DNA from: Ottowia flava
GTDB lineage: Bacteria > Pseudomonadota > Gammaproteobacteria > Burkholderiales > Burkholderiaceae_C
Direction of reading: 5' to 3'
Assembly (NCBI RefSeq): GCF_008017535.1
Contig: NZ_VRUA01000014.1
Span: forward strand, 1-64,000
DNA length: 64,000 nt
Under the pieces are notes generated by a model, which ran no database searches, was not told the DNA's origin, and was given only the letters and a program-made list of their open reading frames with translations. Positions 8,234 through 17,276 of this stretch are shown here, piece after piece. The translations under genes and the position numbers were made by a program. Position 1 is the first letter of the stretch, and each line of letters begins with the position of its first letter.

Positions 8234-9262
8234 ATGAGTGCAGCGCAATCGCATCTGGAAACCCTGCCGCGCAGCGTGCAGGTGGTGTTGGCGCTGGGCC
8301 TGATCGCGCTGGCGGTCTTCCCCTTGGTTGGCAGCGACTTCTACCAGCAGATGGTCACGCGGATGATGATCCTGGCCATCCTTGCGATGAGCCTCGACCT
8401 GCTGCAGGGCGTCACCGGCCTGGTGTCGCTGGGTCACGCCGCCTTCTTCGGCCTGGGCGGCTACGCGCTGGCCCTGGTGTCGTCCGACAACGGGCCGATC
8501 AGCCTGTGGTGGTCGCTGCCGGTGGCCGTGCTGGCATCGGGCCTGGCGGCGCTAATCATCGGCTTCTTCGTGGTGCGCACGCGCGGCATCTACTTCATCA
8601 TGGTGACGATGGCGTTCGCCCAGATGCTGTTCTTCCTGGTGTTCGACAACAAGGAGCTGAGGCTGTTTGGCGATTTCGCGCTCAAGCTGGGCGGCTCGGA
8701 CGGCGTCTACATCAACTTCAAGCCCGACGCCGGCCTGTTCGACCTGGAAAACAAGCGCGTCTTCTACTACTTCGTGCTGGCCATGCTGATCGCCGTGTAC
8801 GCCTTCCTGCGCCGTGTGCTCTGGAGCCCGTTCGGCCGCGCGCTGGCTGGTGTGCGCGTCAACGAGCACCGCATGCGCGCCGTCGGCTACGGCACCTTCA
8901 GCTACAAGCTGACGGCGTTCACGCTGGCCGGCGCGCTCGCGGGTCTGGCAGGTTACCTCTGGGGCGCGCAGACCGGCTTCGTCAACCCCGAGCTGATGGG
9001 TTTCCACATGAGCGCGCACGCCATCATGATGGTGATCCTGGGTGGCATGGGCAACTTTGCCGGTGCCATCGTGGGGGCCTTCGCGTTCGAATTCATGCTG
9101 GAGCTGTTCAAGGACCTGCCCTCCATCGGCAGCTTCAACACCGGCAAGCACTGGCAGCTGTGGATGGGCCTGTTCATCGTCGCCGTTATCGTCTTCGCGC
9201 CGCGCGGCCTGCTGGGCCTGGTCAGCCAGTTCAGCCGCCGCAAGGAGGCCGAGCATGAGTGA
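8234..9262 (+). CDS. Liv-type ABC transporter permease (LivM-like)
   Basis: A 342-residue multi-spanning permease with the LivM motif DLLQGVTGLVSLGHAAFFGLG near residues 55-75 and the ATPase-contact loop ALAGVRVNEHRMRAVGYG. The ATG at 8234 is preferred over one at 8219 because it gives the usual short N-terminus. Its stop overlaps the next ATPase start by 8 nt, so the two are likely translationally coupled. It is separated from the LivH-like gene by an interspersed repeat. Confidence 0.92.
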   Translation: MSAAQSHLETLPRSVQVVLALGLIALAVFPLVGSDFYQQMVTRMMILAILAMSLDLLQGVTGLVSLGHAAFFGLGGYALALVSSDNGPISLWWSLPVAVLASGLAALIIGFFVVRTRGIYFIMVTMAFAQMLFFLVFDNKELRLFGDFALKLGGSDGVYINFKPDAGLFDLENKRVFYYFVLAMLIAVYAFLRRVLWSPFGRALAGVRVNEHRMRAVGYGTFSYKLTAFTLAGALAGLAGYLWGAQTGFVNPELMGFHMSAHAIMMVILGGMGNFAGAIVGAFAFEFMLELFKDLPSIGSFNTGKHWQLWMGLFIVAVIVFAPRGLLGLVSQFSRRKEAEHE

Positions 9263-10016
9263 AGTGCTGCTGCGCGCCAGCCACCTGACCAAGCGCTTCG
9301 GCGGCCTGGCCGCGGTCAACGACGTGTCGGTTGACCTGTGGCGCGACCGCATCCACGTGGTCATCGGGCCCAACGGCGCGGGCAAATCCACGTTGACCAA
9401 CCTGCTCTCGGGCGACTTGCCGCCAACGTCCGGCACGATTTTGCTGGGCGAGCACGACGTCACCAAGTCATCGCCCGAACAGATCTCGCGCCGCGGCCTG
9501 GGCCGCAGCTACCAGAAGACCAACATCTTCCTGCCTTTCACCGTGTGGGAAAACGTGCGCCTGGCCGCCCAGTCGCGCGCGCCGCAGCAGCCCTGGAACC
9601 CGGTGCGCTGGCTGCAGGACGCCAGCCGCGACCGCAGCGTCAACGAACGCGCCGAAAAAGCGCTGGAACTGGCTGGCCTGACCGCCCGCCGGCACTTCAT
9701 CGCCGGGGCCGCCAGCCACGGCGAGCAGCGCCAGCTCGAGATCGCCATGACGCTGGCCACCGACCCGCAGGTGCTGCTGCTGGACGAGCCGCTGGCCGGC
9801 ATGGGCGTGGCCGAGGCCGAACGCATGGTCGAGTTGCTGCTGCGCCTGAAGCCCCAGCACGCCATGATGCTCGTCGAGCACGACATTGACGCGATCTTCG
9901 CGCTGGCCGACCACCTCACGGTGATGGTCAACGGCACCGTCATTGCCAGCGGCGAGCCCGCCGCCATCCGCGCCGACCGCGGTGTCCAGGCGGCCTACCT
10001 GGGCGAGGAACACTGA
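9255..10016 (+). CDS. Liv-type ABC transporter ATP-binding protein (LivG-like)
   Basis: A 253-residue ABC ATPase. The Walker A GPNGAGKST, the LivG-type ISRRGLGRSYQKTNIF segment, a signature region at ASHGEQRQLEIAM and Walker B VLLLDEPLAGMG are visible. The signature begins SHGE rather than LSGGQ, which is common in LivG. It pairs with the LivF-like ATPase that starts 3 bp downstream and energises the permeases at 7186 and 8234. Confidence 0.93.
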   Translation: MSEVLLRASHLTKRFGGLAAVNDVSVDLWRDRIHVVIGPNGAGKSTLTNLLSGDLPPTSGTILLGEHDVTKSSPEQISRRGLGRSYQKTNIFLPFTVWENVRLAAQSRAPQQPWNPVRWLQDASRDRSVNERAEKALELAGLTARRHFIAGAASHGEQRQLEIAMTLATDPQVLLLDEPLAGMGVAEAERMVELLLRLKPQHAMMLVEHDIDAIFALADHLTVMVNGTVIASGEPAAIRADRGVQAAYLGEEH

Positions 10017-10018
10017 GC

Positions 10019-10828
10019 ATGGCCACCCAATCCAACGCCAACCTGGCCGACGACCCGAACGATCCGCTGGCCCCGCGCTCGCAGAACCGCGCGCCCACGC
10101 AGCGGCACGGGCACGACCCCAACCTGCTGATCCACGCGATCGACCTGCACAGCTACTACGGCGCCAGCCACATCCTCAAGGGTGTGAACTTCATGGTGCG
10201 CCGCGGCGAGACCATCGGCCTGATGGGCCGCAACGGCATGGGCAAGAGCACCCTGCTCAAGTCCATCATGGGGCTGGTCAAGCCGCGCCGCGGCGGCGTG
10301 CTGGTGATGGGCAAACCCATGACGGGCCGCGCACCGTATGAAATCGCCCAGCTGGGCGTGGCCTACGTGCCCGAAGGCCGTGGCATCTTCGGCAACCTGA
10401 GCGTCGTTGAAAACCTGAAGATGGCCGCCCGTCCCGGCACGCGCGGCCAGCGCGACTGGACCTACGACCGGGTGCTGGAAACCTTCCCCCGCCTGAAGGA
10501 ACGCCTGAACCACGGAGGCCAGCAGTTGTCGGGCGGCGAGCAGCAGATGCTGACCATCGGCCGCGCGCTGATGACCAACCCCGACGTGCTGATCCTGGAC
10601 GAAGCCACCGAAGGCCTGGCACCGCTGATCGCGCGCGAGATCTGGCGCATCTGCGACGTGATCCGCGACAGCGGCATCAGCAGCGTGATCGTCGACAAGA
10701 ACTGGAAGCACGTGACCCAGGTGACCGACCGCAATGTCATCCTGGTCAAGGGCGAGGTGGTGTTTGAAGGCACGTCTGCGGCGCTGATCGAGCAGCCTCA
10801 GTTGCTGACCCAACACCTCGGCGTTTAA
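10019..10828 (+). CDS. Liv-type ABC transporter ATP-binding protein (LivF-like)
   Basis: A 269-residue ABC ATPase with Walker A GRNGMGKST, the LivF-type VAYVPEGRGIFGNLSV segment, signature LSGGEQQML and Walker B VLILDEATEGLAP. An ~35-residue hydrophilic N-terminal extension precedes the conserved domain. It is the last gene of the 5901-10828 operon, followed by a family-1 repeat and a strong bidirectional terminator. Confidence 0.93.
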   Translation: MATQSNANLADDPNDPLAPRSQNRAPTQRHGHDPNLLIHAIDLHSYYGASHILKGVNFMVRRGETIGLMGRNGMGKSTLLKSIMGLVKPRRGGVLVMGKPMTGRAPYEIAQLGVAYVPEGRGIFGNLSVVENLKMAARPGTRGQRDWTYDRVLETFPRLKERLNHGGQQLSGGEQQMLTIGRALMTNPDVLILDEATEGLAPLIAREIWRICDVIRDSGISSVIVDKNWKHVTQVTDRNVILVKGEVVFEGTSAALIEQPQLLTQHLGV

Positions 10829-10830
10829 AG

Positions 10831-10878
10831 CCAAATCGACTGCCAGCCCTACTCAGACCAGCGCAAGCTGCTATCAAA
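10831..10878 (-). repeat. Family-1 interspersed repeat, copy 3
   Basis: On the minus strand, GATAGCAGCTTGCGCTGGTC followed by TGAGTAGGGCTGGCAG. It lies between the livF-like stop and the shared terminator. Confidence 0.75.
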
Positions 10879-10880
10879 AG

Positions 10881-10904
10881 AAAAGCGCCCCGCGGGGCGC
10901 TTTT
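10881..10904. terminator. Bidirectional terminator between convergent genes
   Basis: AAAAGCGCCCCG and CGGGGCGCTTTT form a 12-bp perfect palindrome with A and T tracts on both sides. It sits between the Liv operon (plus) and the convergent M48 protease gene (minus) and can serve both. Confidence 0.85.
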
Positions 10905-10932
10905 CAGTTTAGGCGGGTTGCCTGCGATCAGC

Positions 10933-11712
10933 TTACTTGGAAGCCATGTCGCGCATGCGGTCGGCGCGGGCGCCCGGATCCGGGTGCGTGGACATCATGT
11001 TTTCCATGGCGCTGGCTTTCTTGCCGTTGCGCTGCGCTTCCAGCTTGCGGAAGGCCGATTCCATGGCCTTGACGTTGTAGCCGTGCTTTTTCATGAAGGC
11101 CAGGCCGTAATCGTCCGACGAGGTTTCCTGGCTTTGCGAGAACTGGCTGTTGACCAGCGCCTCACCCATTTCGCCCAACTCCGACGCGGCCAGCGCGCCA
11201 CCCGCGCCGCGCGAGCTGGCAGCTGCCTTGCGTCCGGCCGAGGCCATGTACGCGGTGCGCATGGCGCTCATGCTGTGGCCCAGCTTCACGTGACCGATTT
11301 CGTGGCCGATGATGCCCAGCATTTCCTGGTCGTTCATCAGGTCCATCAGGCCGCTGTAGACGCGGATCGAACCATCGGGCGTCGCGTTGGCGTTCACCTG
11401 CGGGCTCAGGTAGACCTTGTAGTTCAGGGTCATGCCGTCTTCGTTCTGATGCTTGCGCGTCAAGCGCTCCAGGCGCTGGGCGTATTTGTTCTTGGGCGGG
11501 GCCACGCGCGCCTGCTTGTCTTCTGCCGCGCGAAGCTGCAGCGACGCGTTCTTCAGTTCGTCTTCGGACACCGTCACGGCCTTGGCCATGTCCAGCACGG
11601 CACCTACCTTGCCGTCGGCCGACACACCGCTTCCACTGCCCCCCGTGGCGCTGCAGCCAGCCAGCCAAAGGGCCACCACACCGGTGGCGACCACCGTCAT
11701 TCTGATTGTCAT
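10933..11712 (-). CDS. M48 family metalloprotease lipoprotein, LoiP-like
   Basis: A 259-residue outer-membrane or periplasmic lipoprotein protease: the signal sequence ends in a LAGC lipobox (Cys21 about). The zinc motif HEIGH is at 137-141, followed by the LoiP-like stretch VNSQFSQSQ. In E. coli LoiP this runs into ESEADDY, whose second Glu is the third zinc ligand. Here the sequence is ETSSDDY, so the expected ligand is Ser198, with Glu196 nearby. The C-terminal THPDPGARADRM motif is conserved. ATG 11712 is preferred to a TTG three codons upstream. It faces the Liv operon with a shared terminator. Confidence 0.88.
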   Translation of the reverse strand: MTIRMTVVATGVVALWLAGCSATGGSGSGVSADGKVGAVLDMAKAVTVSEDELKNASLQLRAAEDKQARVAPPKNKYAQRLERLTRKHQNEDGMTLNYKVYLSPQVNANATPDGSIRVYSGLMDLMNDQEMLGIIGHEIGHVKLGHSMSAMRTAYMASAGRKAAASSRGAGGALAASELGEMGEALVNSQFSQSQETSSDDYGLAFMKKHGYNVKAMESAFRKLEAQRNGKKASAMENMMSTHPDPGARADRMRDMASK

Positions 11713-11884
11713 ATCTGCCAAATCTCCCTCGGTACTCGTTCAGGTTCTGCGCACCGGCCCCATGCCGACGGCGCGAAACATCATACCCTGGGGGTCTATC
11801 AGGAAAATGACACATCAGTCGTCAAACTATGACGCCGACCCTGGGCGCGAACGAATCAGATCAACGGTCGATCAACTCAGAGCA

Positions 11885-11930
11885 TTTTTGGCCTTGAGCG
11901 CAACAACCGCCTGCGCTGATAGCTCTATTA
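11885..11930 (-). repeat. Family-1 interspersed repeat, copy 4
   Basis: On the minus strand, AATAGAGCTATCAGCGCAGG followed by CGGTTGTTGCGCTCAAGGCC and an A-run. It directly follows the stop codon of the IclR regulator gene. Confidence 0.7.
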
Positions 11931-11931
11931 T

Positions 11932-12708
11932 TCATAGCATTTCCCGCAAACCCCGCGCTGCCGTCTGCAGCCGAGGCAACTGCTCGGCCGCCAGCAGTTG
12001 GGGGCTGGCGCGGTCGGGCGGGACGATCACGTTCAGCGCCGCCACGGTGCGGCCCTGGGCGTTGCGCAGCGGCACCGCCACGGCCAGCACGCCCAACTCG
12101 TGTTCCTCGCTGGCCACGCAGTGGTCGTCGTGCGCCACCGCGTCCAGCAAGGCAAGAAAGGCGTCGGGTTCGGTTGTGGTGCGCGGCGTCAGGCGCGGCA
12201 GGGGGCGGCCAGCCAGCCAGGCCGTGCGTTCGGCCGGCGGCAGCGCGGCCAGCAACACGCGCCCGGTCGACGTGGCATGCGCCGGCAGGCGCGCGCCCAG
12301 GTGCATGCCGTAGGCCAGCAGCCGTGTCGACGGCCCGGCCAGGCCCGCGCTGCGCGCGATGATGACCACCTCGTCCCCGTCCAGCACGACGGCGGAGTAC
12401 ACGTTCTGCGTTTCGGCCGCCAGGCGGTTGAGCGTGGGCTGGATCACCCGCGGCAGCCGCGCCGATGCGAGGTAGGCGCCCGCCAGCCGGAGCGCGCGCG
12501 GACCCAGCCAGTAAAAGCTGCCGTCCGTTTCGAGGTAGCCCACATGCGCCAGGGTGAGCAAATGGCGCCGCGCCGCCGCCCGCGTCAGACCCGCACGTTG
12601 GGCGGCCTGCGTGGCGTTCAGGCGCTGGCGCTCGGTGTCGAAGCTTTCCAGCACCGCCAAGCCCTTGACCAGGCCGGCAATCGTGTCGGCGTGCGTGATC
12701 TGCGTCAT
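11932..12708 (-). CDS. pobR: IclR family transcriptional regulator, likely PobR
   Basis: A 258-residue IclR protein. The winged HTH is at about residues 25-60 (NATQAAQRAGLTRAAARRHL) and the C-terminal effector domain carries GARLPAHATSTGRVLLA. It is divergent from pobA across a 138-bp region holding an inverted repeat. In Acinetobacter, PobR of this family activates pobA in response to 4-hydroxybenzoate, so the assignment rests on family plus position. The start at 12708 places the operator just upstream of its own gene, which suggests autoregulation. Confidence 0.85.
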   Translation of the reverse strand: MTQITHADTIAGLVKGLAVLESFDTERQRLNATQAAQRAGLTRAAARRHLLTLAHVGYLETDGSFYWLGPRALRLAGAYLASARLPRVIQPTLNRLAAETQNVYSAVVLDGDEVVIIARSAGLAGPSTRLLAYGMHLGARLPAHATSTGRVLLAALPPAERTAWLAGRPLPRLTPRTTTEPDAFLALLDAVAHDDHCVASEEHELGVLAVAVPLRNAQGRTVAALNVIVPPDRASPQLLAAEQLPRLQTAARGLREML

Positions 12709-12749
12709 GTTGCGCGATGATCGCACAACCTAGCCGATCATCGCGCAAC
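12709..12749. promoter_or_regulatory. Candidate PobR operator between pobR and pobA
   Basis: GTTGCGCGATGATCG (12709-12723) and its exact complement CGATCATCGCGCAAC (12735-12749) form a 15-bp perfect inverted repeat around 11 bp. The half-sites GATGATCGCACAAC and GATCATCGCGCAAC resemble the PcaR/PcaU-type ATAATCGCAC boxes bound by IclR regulators of aromatic catabolism. The left arm abuts the pobR start codon. Confidence 0.65.
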
Positions 12750-12804
12750 GCACGTCGGCGGCCTCTGGAGCCAGACGGCCGGGCTCCGTAAGCTCCATGG
12801 TTGA

Positions 12805-14049
<1,245 letters not shown>

Positions 14050-14100
14050 CGCAAGCCCCGTCACACAACGGCACCGTAGCGCGTCAGGTGCCCGGGGCCC

Positions 14101-14403
14101 TCAGCCGTCGGCCGGCTGGCCCAGGCCCCAATGCCAGCGCCGGATCTCGACCTGGGCAAACAGCCCCGCCTGGCTGTACGGGTCGTTCTGAATGAAGTCG
14201 CGAACGGCTTCCAGCGAGCCGGCTTCCAGCACCAGCATGGTTCCGTTCATTTGCCCGTCGCTCCCGAAGGTCGGCCCGCCAACCACGGCGACCACGCCAT
14301 CGCGCCGTGTGCGGATGTAGCTGCGGTGCGATTCCCGGCGCTCGGCACGCACCGCAGCGTGGTCGGGTTTGTCAGTGCCGAAGAAGACATAGTGGTCGGG
14401 CAT
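14101..14403 (-). CDS. YCII-related (YciI-like) protein
   Basis: A 100-residue soluble protein with the YCII fold pattern: a start beta strand (MPDHYVFFGTDKPDH), R-x-E-x-H-x-x-Y in the middle and a dimerisation strand ending GSLEAVRDFIQNDPYSQAGLF. Members are small dimeric proteins that sometimes assist dehalogenation or aromatic metabolism; no specific role is known here. It is divergent from the LysR gene at 14522. A longer upstream reading frame has no family character. Confidence 0.85.
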   Translation of the reverse strand: MPDHYVFFGTDKPDHAAVRAERRESHRSYIRTRRDGVVAVVGGPTFGSDGQMNGTMLVLEAGSLEAVRDFIQNDPYSQAGLFAQVEIRRWHWGLGQPADG

Positions 14404-14521
14404 GCGCGCTCCGTTTTCTTGACCTTGGGTTAGTACCGTAGGCAGCAGGCAGCGCCCACGCCAGAATCGCTGATCGTGCGTCCAATCCTGGCGCGTTGCA
14501 ACGTGCCTGTGAAATTGCCCC

Positions 14522-15472
14522 ATGGATCGGCTGCAGAACCTCGAGACCTTCGTTCGCGTCGCAGAAACGCAGAGCTTTGCCGAAGCCGCCCGCCAGATGC
14601 GCGTCGCCAAATCGGTCGTGACCAGCCGCATCAAGCAGCTCGAGGACTACGTCGGCGCCCCGCTGTTTCACCGCAGCACGCGCGTTGTTCGCCTCAGCGA
14701 CGTGGGTCAGGCCTTCTGGCGCGAGTGTGCTGCGCTGGTTGGGCGCGCCAACGCGGTGATGGACCAGATGCGCGACGCGCAGACCGGCCCTTCCGGCGTG
14801 TTGCGCGTGCATGCCCTCACCGGCTTCGTGCTGGGCCACTTCGCGGCACTGTTGCGCCAATTCCAGGCCAGCTACCCGGACATCCGGCTCGAACTGATTG
14901 TGAGCGACGCGGTGGTCGATCCGGTCAAGGCAGGTGTCGACTGCGCGCTGCAGATCTTTCCCGCGGCGTCCACCGAACTGGTCTCGCGGCCCCTGTTTCC
15001 GGTGCGTCGCGTGTTCTGCGCCACGCCTCGCTTTCTGGAGGAAAACGGCACACCCAGAACCCCGCGCGACCTGCACGGTTTCAAACTGGGCCTGTACTCC
15101 GGCTATCCCTCGCGCGACCGCTGGACCTTCCACCACCAGGGCAAAGAGGTCACGCTCTACATGAACCCCGCGCTGCTCACCAACAGCGTGCACCTGCTGC
15201 GCGAATATGCGCTGGAACACGCGGGGATCGTGTGCCTGCCCACGCTGGTGGCGGGTGAAGCCATCCTGCGCGGCGAGCTGCAGGTGGTGCTGGCCGAACA
15301 TCTGTTGTCCGCGTTCTCGCTCAACGCGGTGTACGCAGGCACCTCACGCAACGCGTTCAAGCTGCGCCTGTTCATCGAGCACATCACAGGCGCGTTTGGT
15401 CGCGTCACCCCGTGGGATGCCCAGTTGATCCAACGTGCCATCCTGCCGGAAATGCTGGTGACCGACGCCTGA
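14522..15472 (+). CDS. LysR family transcriptional regulator next to hydroquinone genes
   Basis: A 316-residue LysR regulator: HTH at residues 1-60 (LQNLETFVRVAETQSFAEAA, VTSRIKQLE) and a periplasmic-binding-like effector domain from about residue 90. It belongs to the AaeR/DmlR-like branch. It is divergent from the YCII gene and 178 bp upstream of hapC in the same direction, so it is the likely regulator of the hap genes. The effector is not known; hydroquinone or 4-hydroxybenzoate would be reasonable. Confidence 0.9.
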   Translation: MDRLQNLETFVRVAETQSFAEAARQMRVAKSVVTSRIKQLEDYVGAPLFHRSTRVVRLSDVGQAFWRECAALVGRANAVMDQMRDAQTGPSGVLRVHALTGFVLGHFAALLRQFQASYPDIRLELIVSDAVVDPVKAGVDCALQIFPAASTELVSRPLFPVRRVFCATPRFLEENGTPRTPRDLHGFKLGLYSGYPSRDRWTFHHQGKEVTLYMNPALLTNSVHLLREYALEHAGIVCLPTLVAGEAILRGELQVVLAEHLLSAFSLNAVYAGTSRNAFKLRLFIEHITGAFGRVTPWDAQLIQRAILPEMLVTDA

Positions 15473-15511
15473 ACTGGCTCTGACCGAGCCCTCCGGCAGA
15501 TGCGCAGCCAC

Positions 15512-15588
15512 CCAGGGAAAACCCTGGTGATTAGACGGATTTGCCGAACAATGCGGTCCGCAGACGATGCCTACCCAAGTACGTGGGT
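15512..15588. promoter_or_regulatory. Cluster of inverted repeats upstream of hapC
   Basis: Three dyads lie in the 178-bp gap before hapC: CCAGGG-AAAA-CCCTGG (15512-15527), TGCGG-T-CCGCA (15552-15562) and ACCCA-AGTACG-TGGGT (15573-15588). The first may be the terminator of the LysR gene, though no T-run follows. The others are candidate regulator sites. Confidence 0.35.
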
Positions 15589-15650
15589 CTCACCTAAATT
15601 TCGCTCCATGCAGCCCACAGGCTGTGACGACGAAACCAACGGAGACACCC

Positions 15651-16160
15651 ATGACCGCCACCTACCAGACTCGCTTCGGCTCCCTGAAGGACTTTGAGAA
15701 GGGCCGCGTCGAGCCGATCGACGACGACGTCAAGCACTACGCCATGTCGAACTGCTTCGACATCGCCAGCAAGAGCCAGCCCTACGAAAAGGTCGTGTTC
15801 GGCCAGAACCAGATCTACGTGCTCGAAACCCTGCGGGCCGAAGGCGCCTCGCCCTGGTTCACCTGCGCCCACGACGAATTTGCCCTGGTGATGGATGGCA
15901 CGGTAGAAATCCATCTGGTGCAACTGGACGCCGAGCAGGCCGTTGCCGACACCGAAAAGAACGGCGCCGTGCTGCTGGAAGGCGAACCGCAAGGCAAGAA
16001 GATGGGCTGGATGAAGCTCACCCGCGGTCACCAAGGCATGCTGCCCAAGAACACCGCCTACCAGTTTCGCGTGGCCGGTGACCCAGGCGTGTTGATTATG
16101 CAGACCTGCAAGGGCGATCTCTCGGTCGAGAAATGGGCCGAAATCTGCCAGACGCAGTGA
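15651..16160 (+). CDS. hapC: Hydroquinone 1,2-dioxygenase small subunit
   Basis: A 169-residue protein matching the small (alpha) subunit of type-II hydroquinone dioxygenases (HapC, PnpC), which with HapD opens hydroquinone to 4-hydroxymuconic semialdehyde. The cupin-like core (WFTCAHDEFALVMDGTVEIH) is visible. The ATG at 15651 follows GGAGA, and the first residues (MTATYQTRFGSLKDFEKG) are typical. hapD follows after 53 bp with the same phasing. The assignment rests on length, core sequence and the adjacent large subunit. Confidence 0.85.
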   Translation: MTATYQTRFGSLKDFEKGRVEPIDDDVKHYAMSNCFDIASKSQPYEKVVFGQNQIYVLETLRAEGASPWFTCAHDEFALVMDGTVEIHLVQLDAEQAVADTEKNGAVLLEGEPQGKKMGWMKLTRGHQGMLPKNTAYQFRVAGDPGVLIMQTCKGDLSVEKWAEICQTQ

Positions 16161-16213
16161 TCGCCGTCCCTCAGCACCTCAAAACACCTCACCGAATCGC
16201 CAGGAGACACACC

Positions 16214-17221
16214 ATGAACGCACCCGCCGAACTCGCCCGCACGATGGCGAACGCCTCCACCGACAACCTGGGCTACCAGCAGTTCCAGCTGGGCAGCTTT
16301 GGCTTCCGCCGCGACGAATACTTCGCCCACATCACCTGGACGACGCGCGACGGCCGCCCGATGAGCCACACCCTGGACGTCGGCAACTACCTGCGCGCCC
16401 TGATGCGCGACGTGGCCTGGGGCTTCTTCTACGGCTGGGTTAACTTCGACAACGTCATCGGCACCGTCAACCACTACAAGTCGGTCGACATGTACGCCGG
16501 CAGCTTCAACGGCACCATGAAGGAAGCGGGCGTCGACATGCTCGAGAACTTCCCCACCGACCAGATCCGCGAAGTGTTTGAAGCGATGCTGGACGACTGG
16601 ACCAACAGCACCTTTGACCCGTTCTCGGCCCCGCAGGAGACCGGCTCGCCCTACGGCCGAAAGAACGGCAACAGCACCGAGAAGATCACCCGTGCACGCG
16701 AGCTGGCCAAGCGCTGCGTTGGTCTGAAGGGCGACCTGGACCTGCGCAGCGACCAGCGCGGCGCGCCCGTCAACCGCGCCTTCCTGGATGTGCAGCAGGA
16801 CCAGCCCGAGCTGCACCCCGAGCCGGGCTTCGAGAACGAAGTCCACGCCTTCAACCTGTTCGGGTTCCTGAGCCGCTCGCAGGTCACCTGGAACCCGAGC
16901 TTCACCTCGGTCGTCAAGCACAGCTACATGTGCCCGACGACGGAAGAGCACATCCTGCCGATCATCCACGGCAACGACCGCGTCGAGTGGTTCTTCCAGA
17001 TGACGGACGAGATCCACTGGGACTGCGGCGACAAGAACACCGGCAAGCCGATGGCGCGCGTGATCATGAAGGCCGGCGACATGGCCGCCATGCCCGCCTA
17101 CTGCCGCCACCAGGGCTTCAGCCCCAAGCGTTCGATGCTGCTGGTCTGGGAAAACGGCTCGCCCAGCCTGGTCTACGAGATCCAGAAGGGCGAAAGCCCG
17201 GAAATCCCGGTGAGCTTCTAA
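16214..17221 (+). CDS. hapD: Hydroquinone 1,2-dioxygenase large (catalytic) subunit
   Basis: A 335-residue catalytic subunit of the Fe(II) hydroquinone dioxygenase. Asn254, Glu258 and His299 (in GNDRVEW and CRHQGF) keep exactly the 4- and 41-residue spacing I recall for the iron ligands of PnpD (Asn258, Glu262, His303). CAGGAGA precedes the ATG. The product, 4-hydroxymuconic semialdehyde, should go to the dehydrogenase at 17277. The assigned substrate is hydroquinone; substituted hydroquinones are also possible. Confidence 0.87.
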   Translation: MNAPAELARTMANASTDNLGYQQFQLGSFGFRRDEYFAHITWTTRDGRPMSHTLDVGNYLRALMRDVAWGFFYGWVNFDNVIGTVNHYKSVDMYAGSFNGTMKEAGVDMLENFPTDQIREVFEAMLDDWTNSTFDPFSAPQETGSPYGRKNGNSTEKITRARELAKRCVGLKGDLDLRSDQRGAPVNRAFLDVQQDQPELHPEPGFENEVHAFNLFGFLSRSQVTWNPSFTSVVKHSYMCPTTEEHILPIIHGNDRVEWFFQMTDEIHWDCGDKNTGKPMARVIMKAGDMAAMPAYCRHQGFSPKRSMLLVWENGSPSLVYEIQKGESPEIPVSF

Positions 17222-17230
17222 GCCCCCGTC

Positions 17231-17252
17231 CGGTGCGCCGCGCGGCGCACCG
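17231..17252. other. Hairpin between hapD and hapE
   Basis: CGGTGCGCC-GCGC-GGCGCACCG is a 9-bp perfect stem. Six T follow only after 7 intervening bases, so it is at best a weak terminator; it could stabilise the hapCD mRNA end. Confidence 0.4.
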
Positions 17253-17276
17253 CTCTCCCTTTTTTCAGGATCGATC

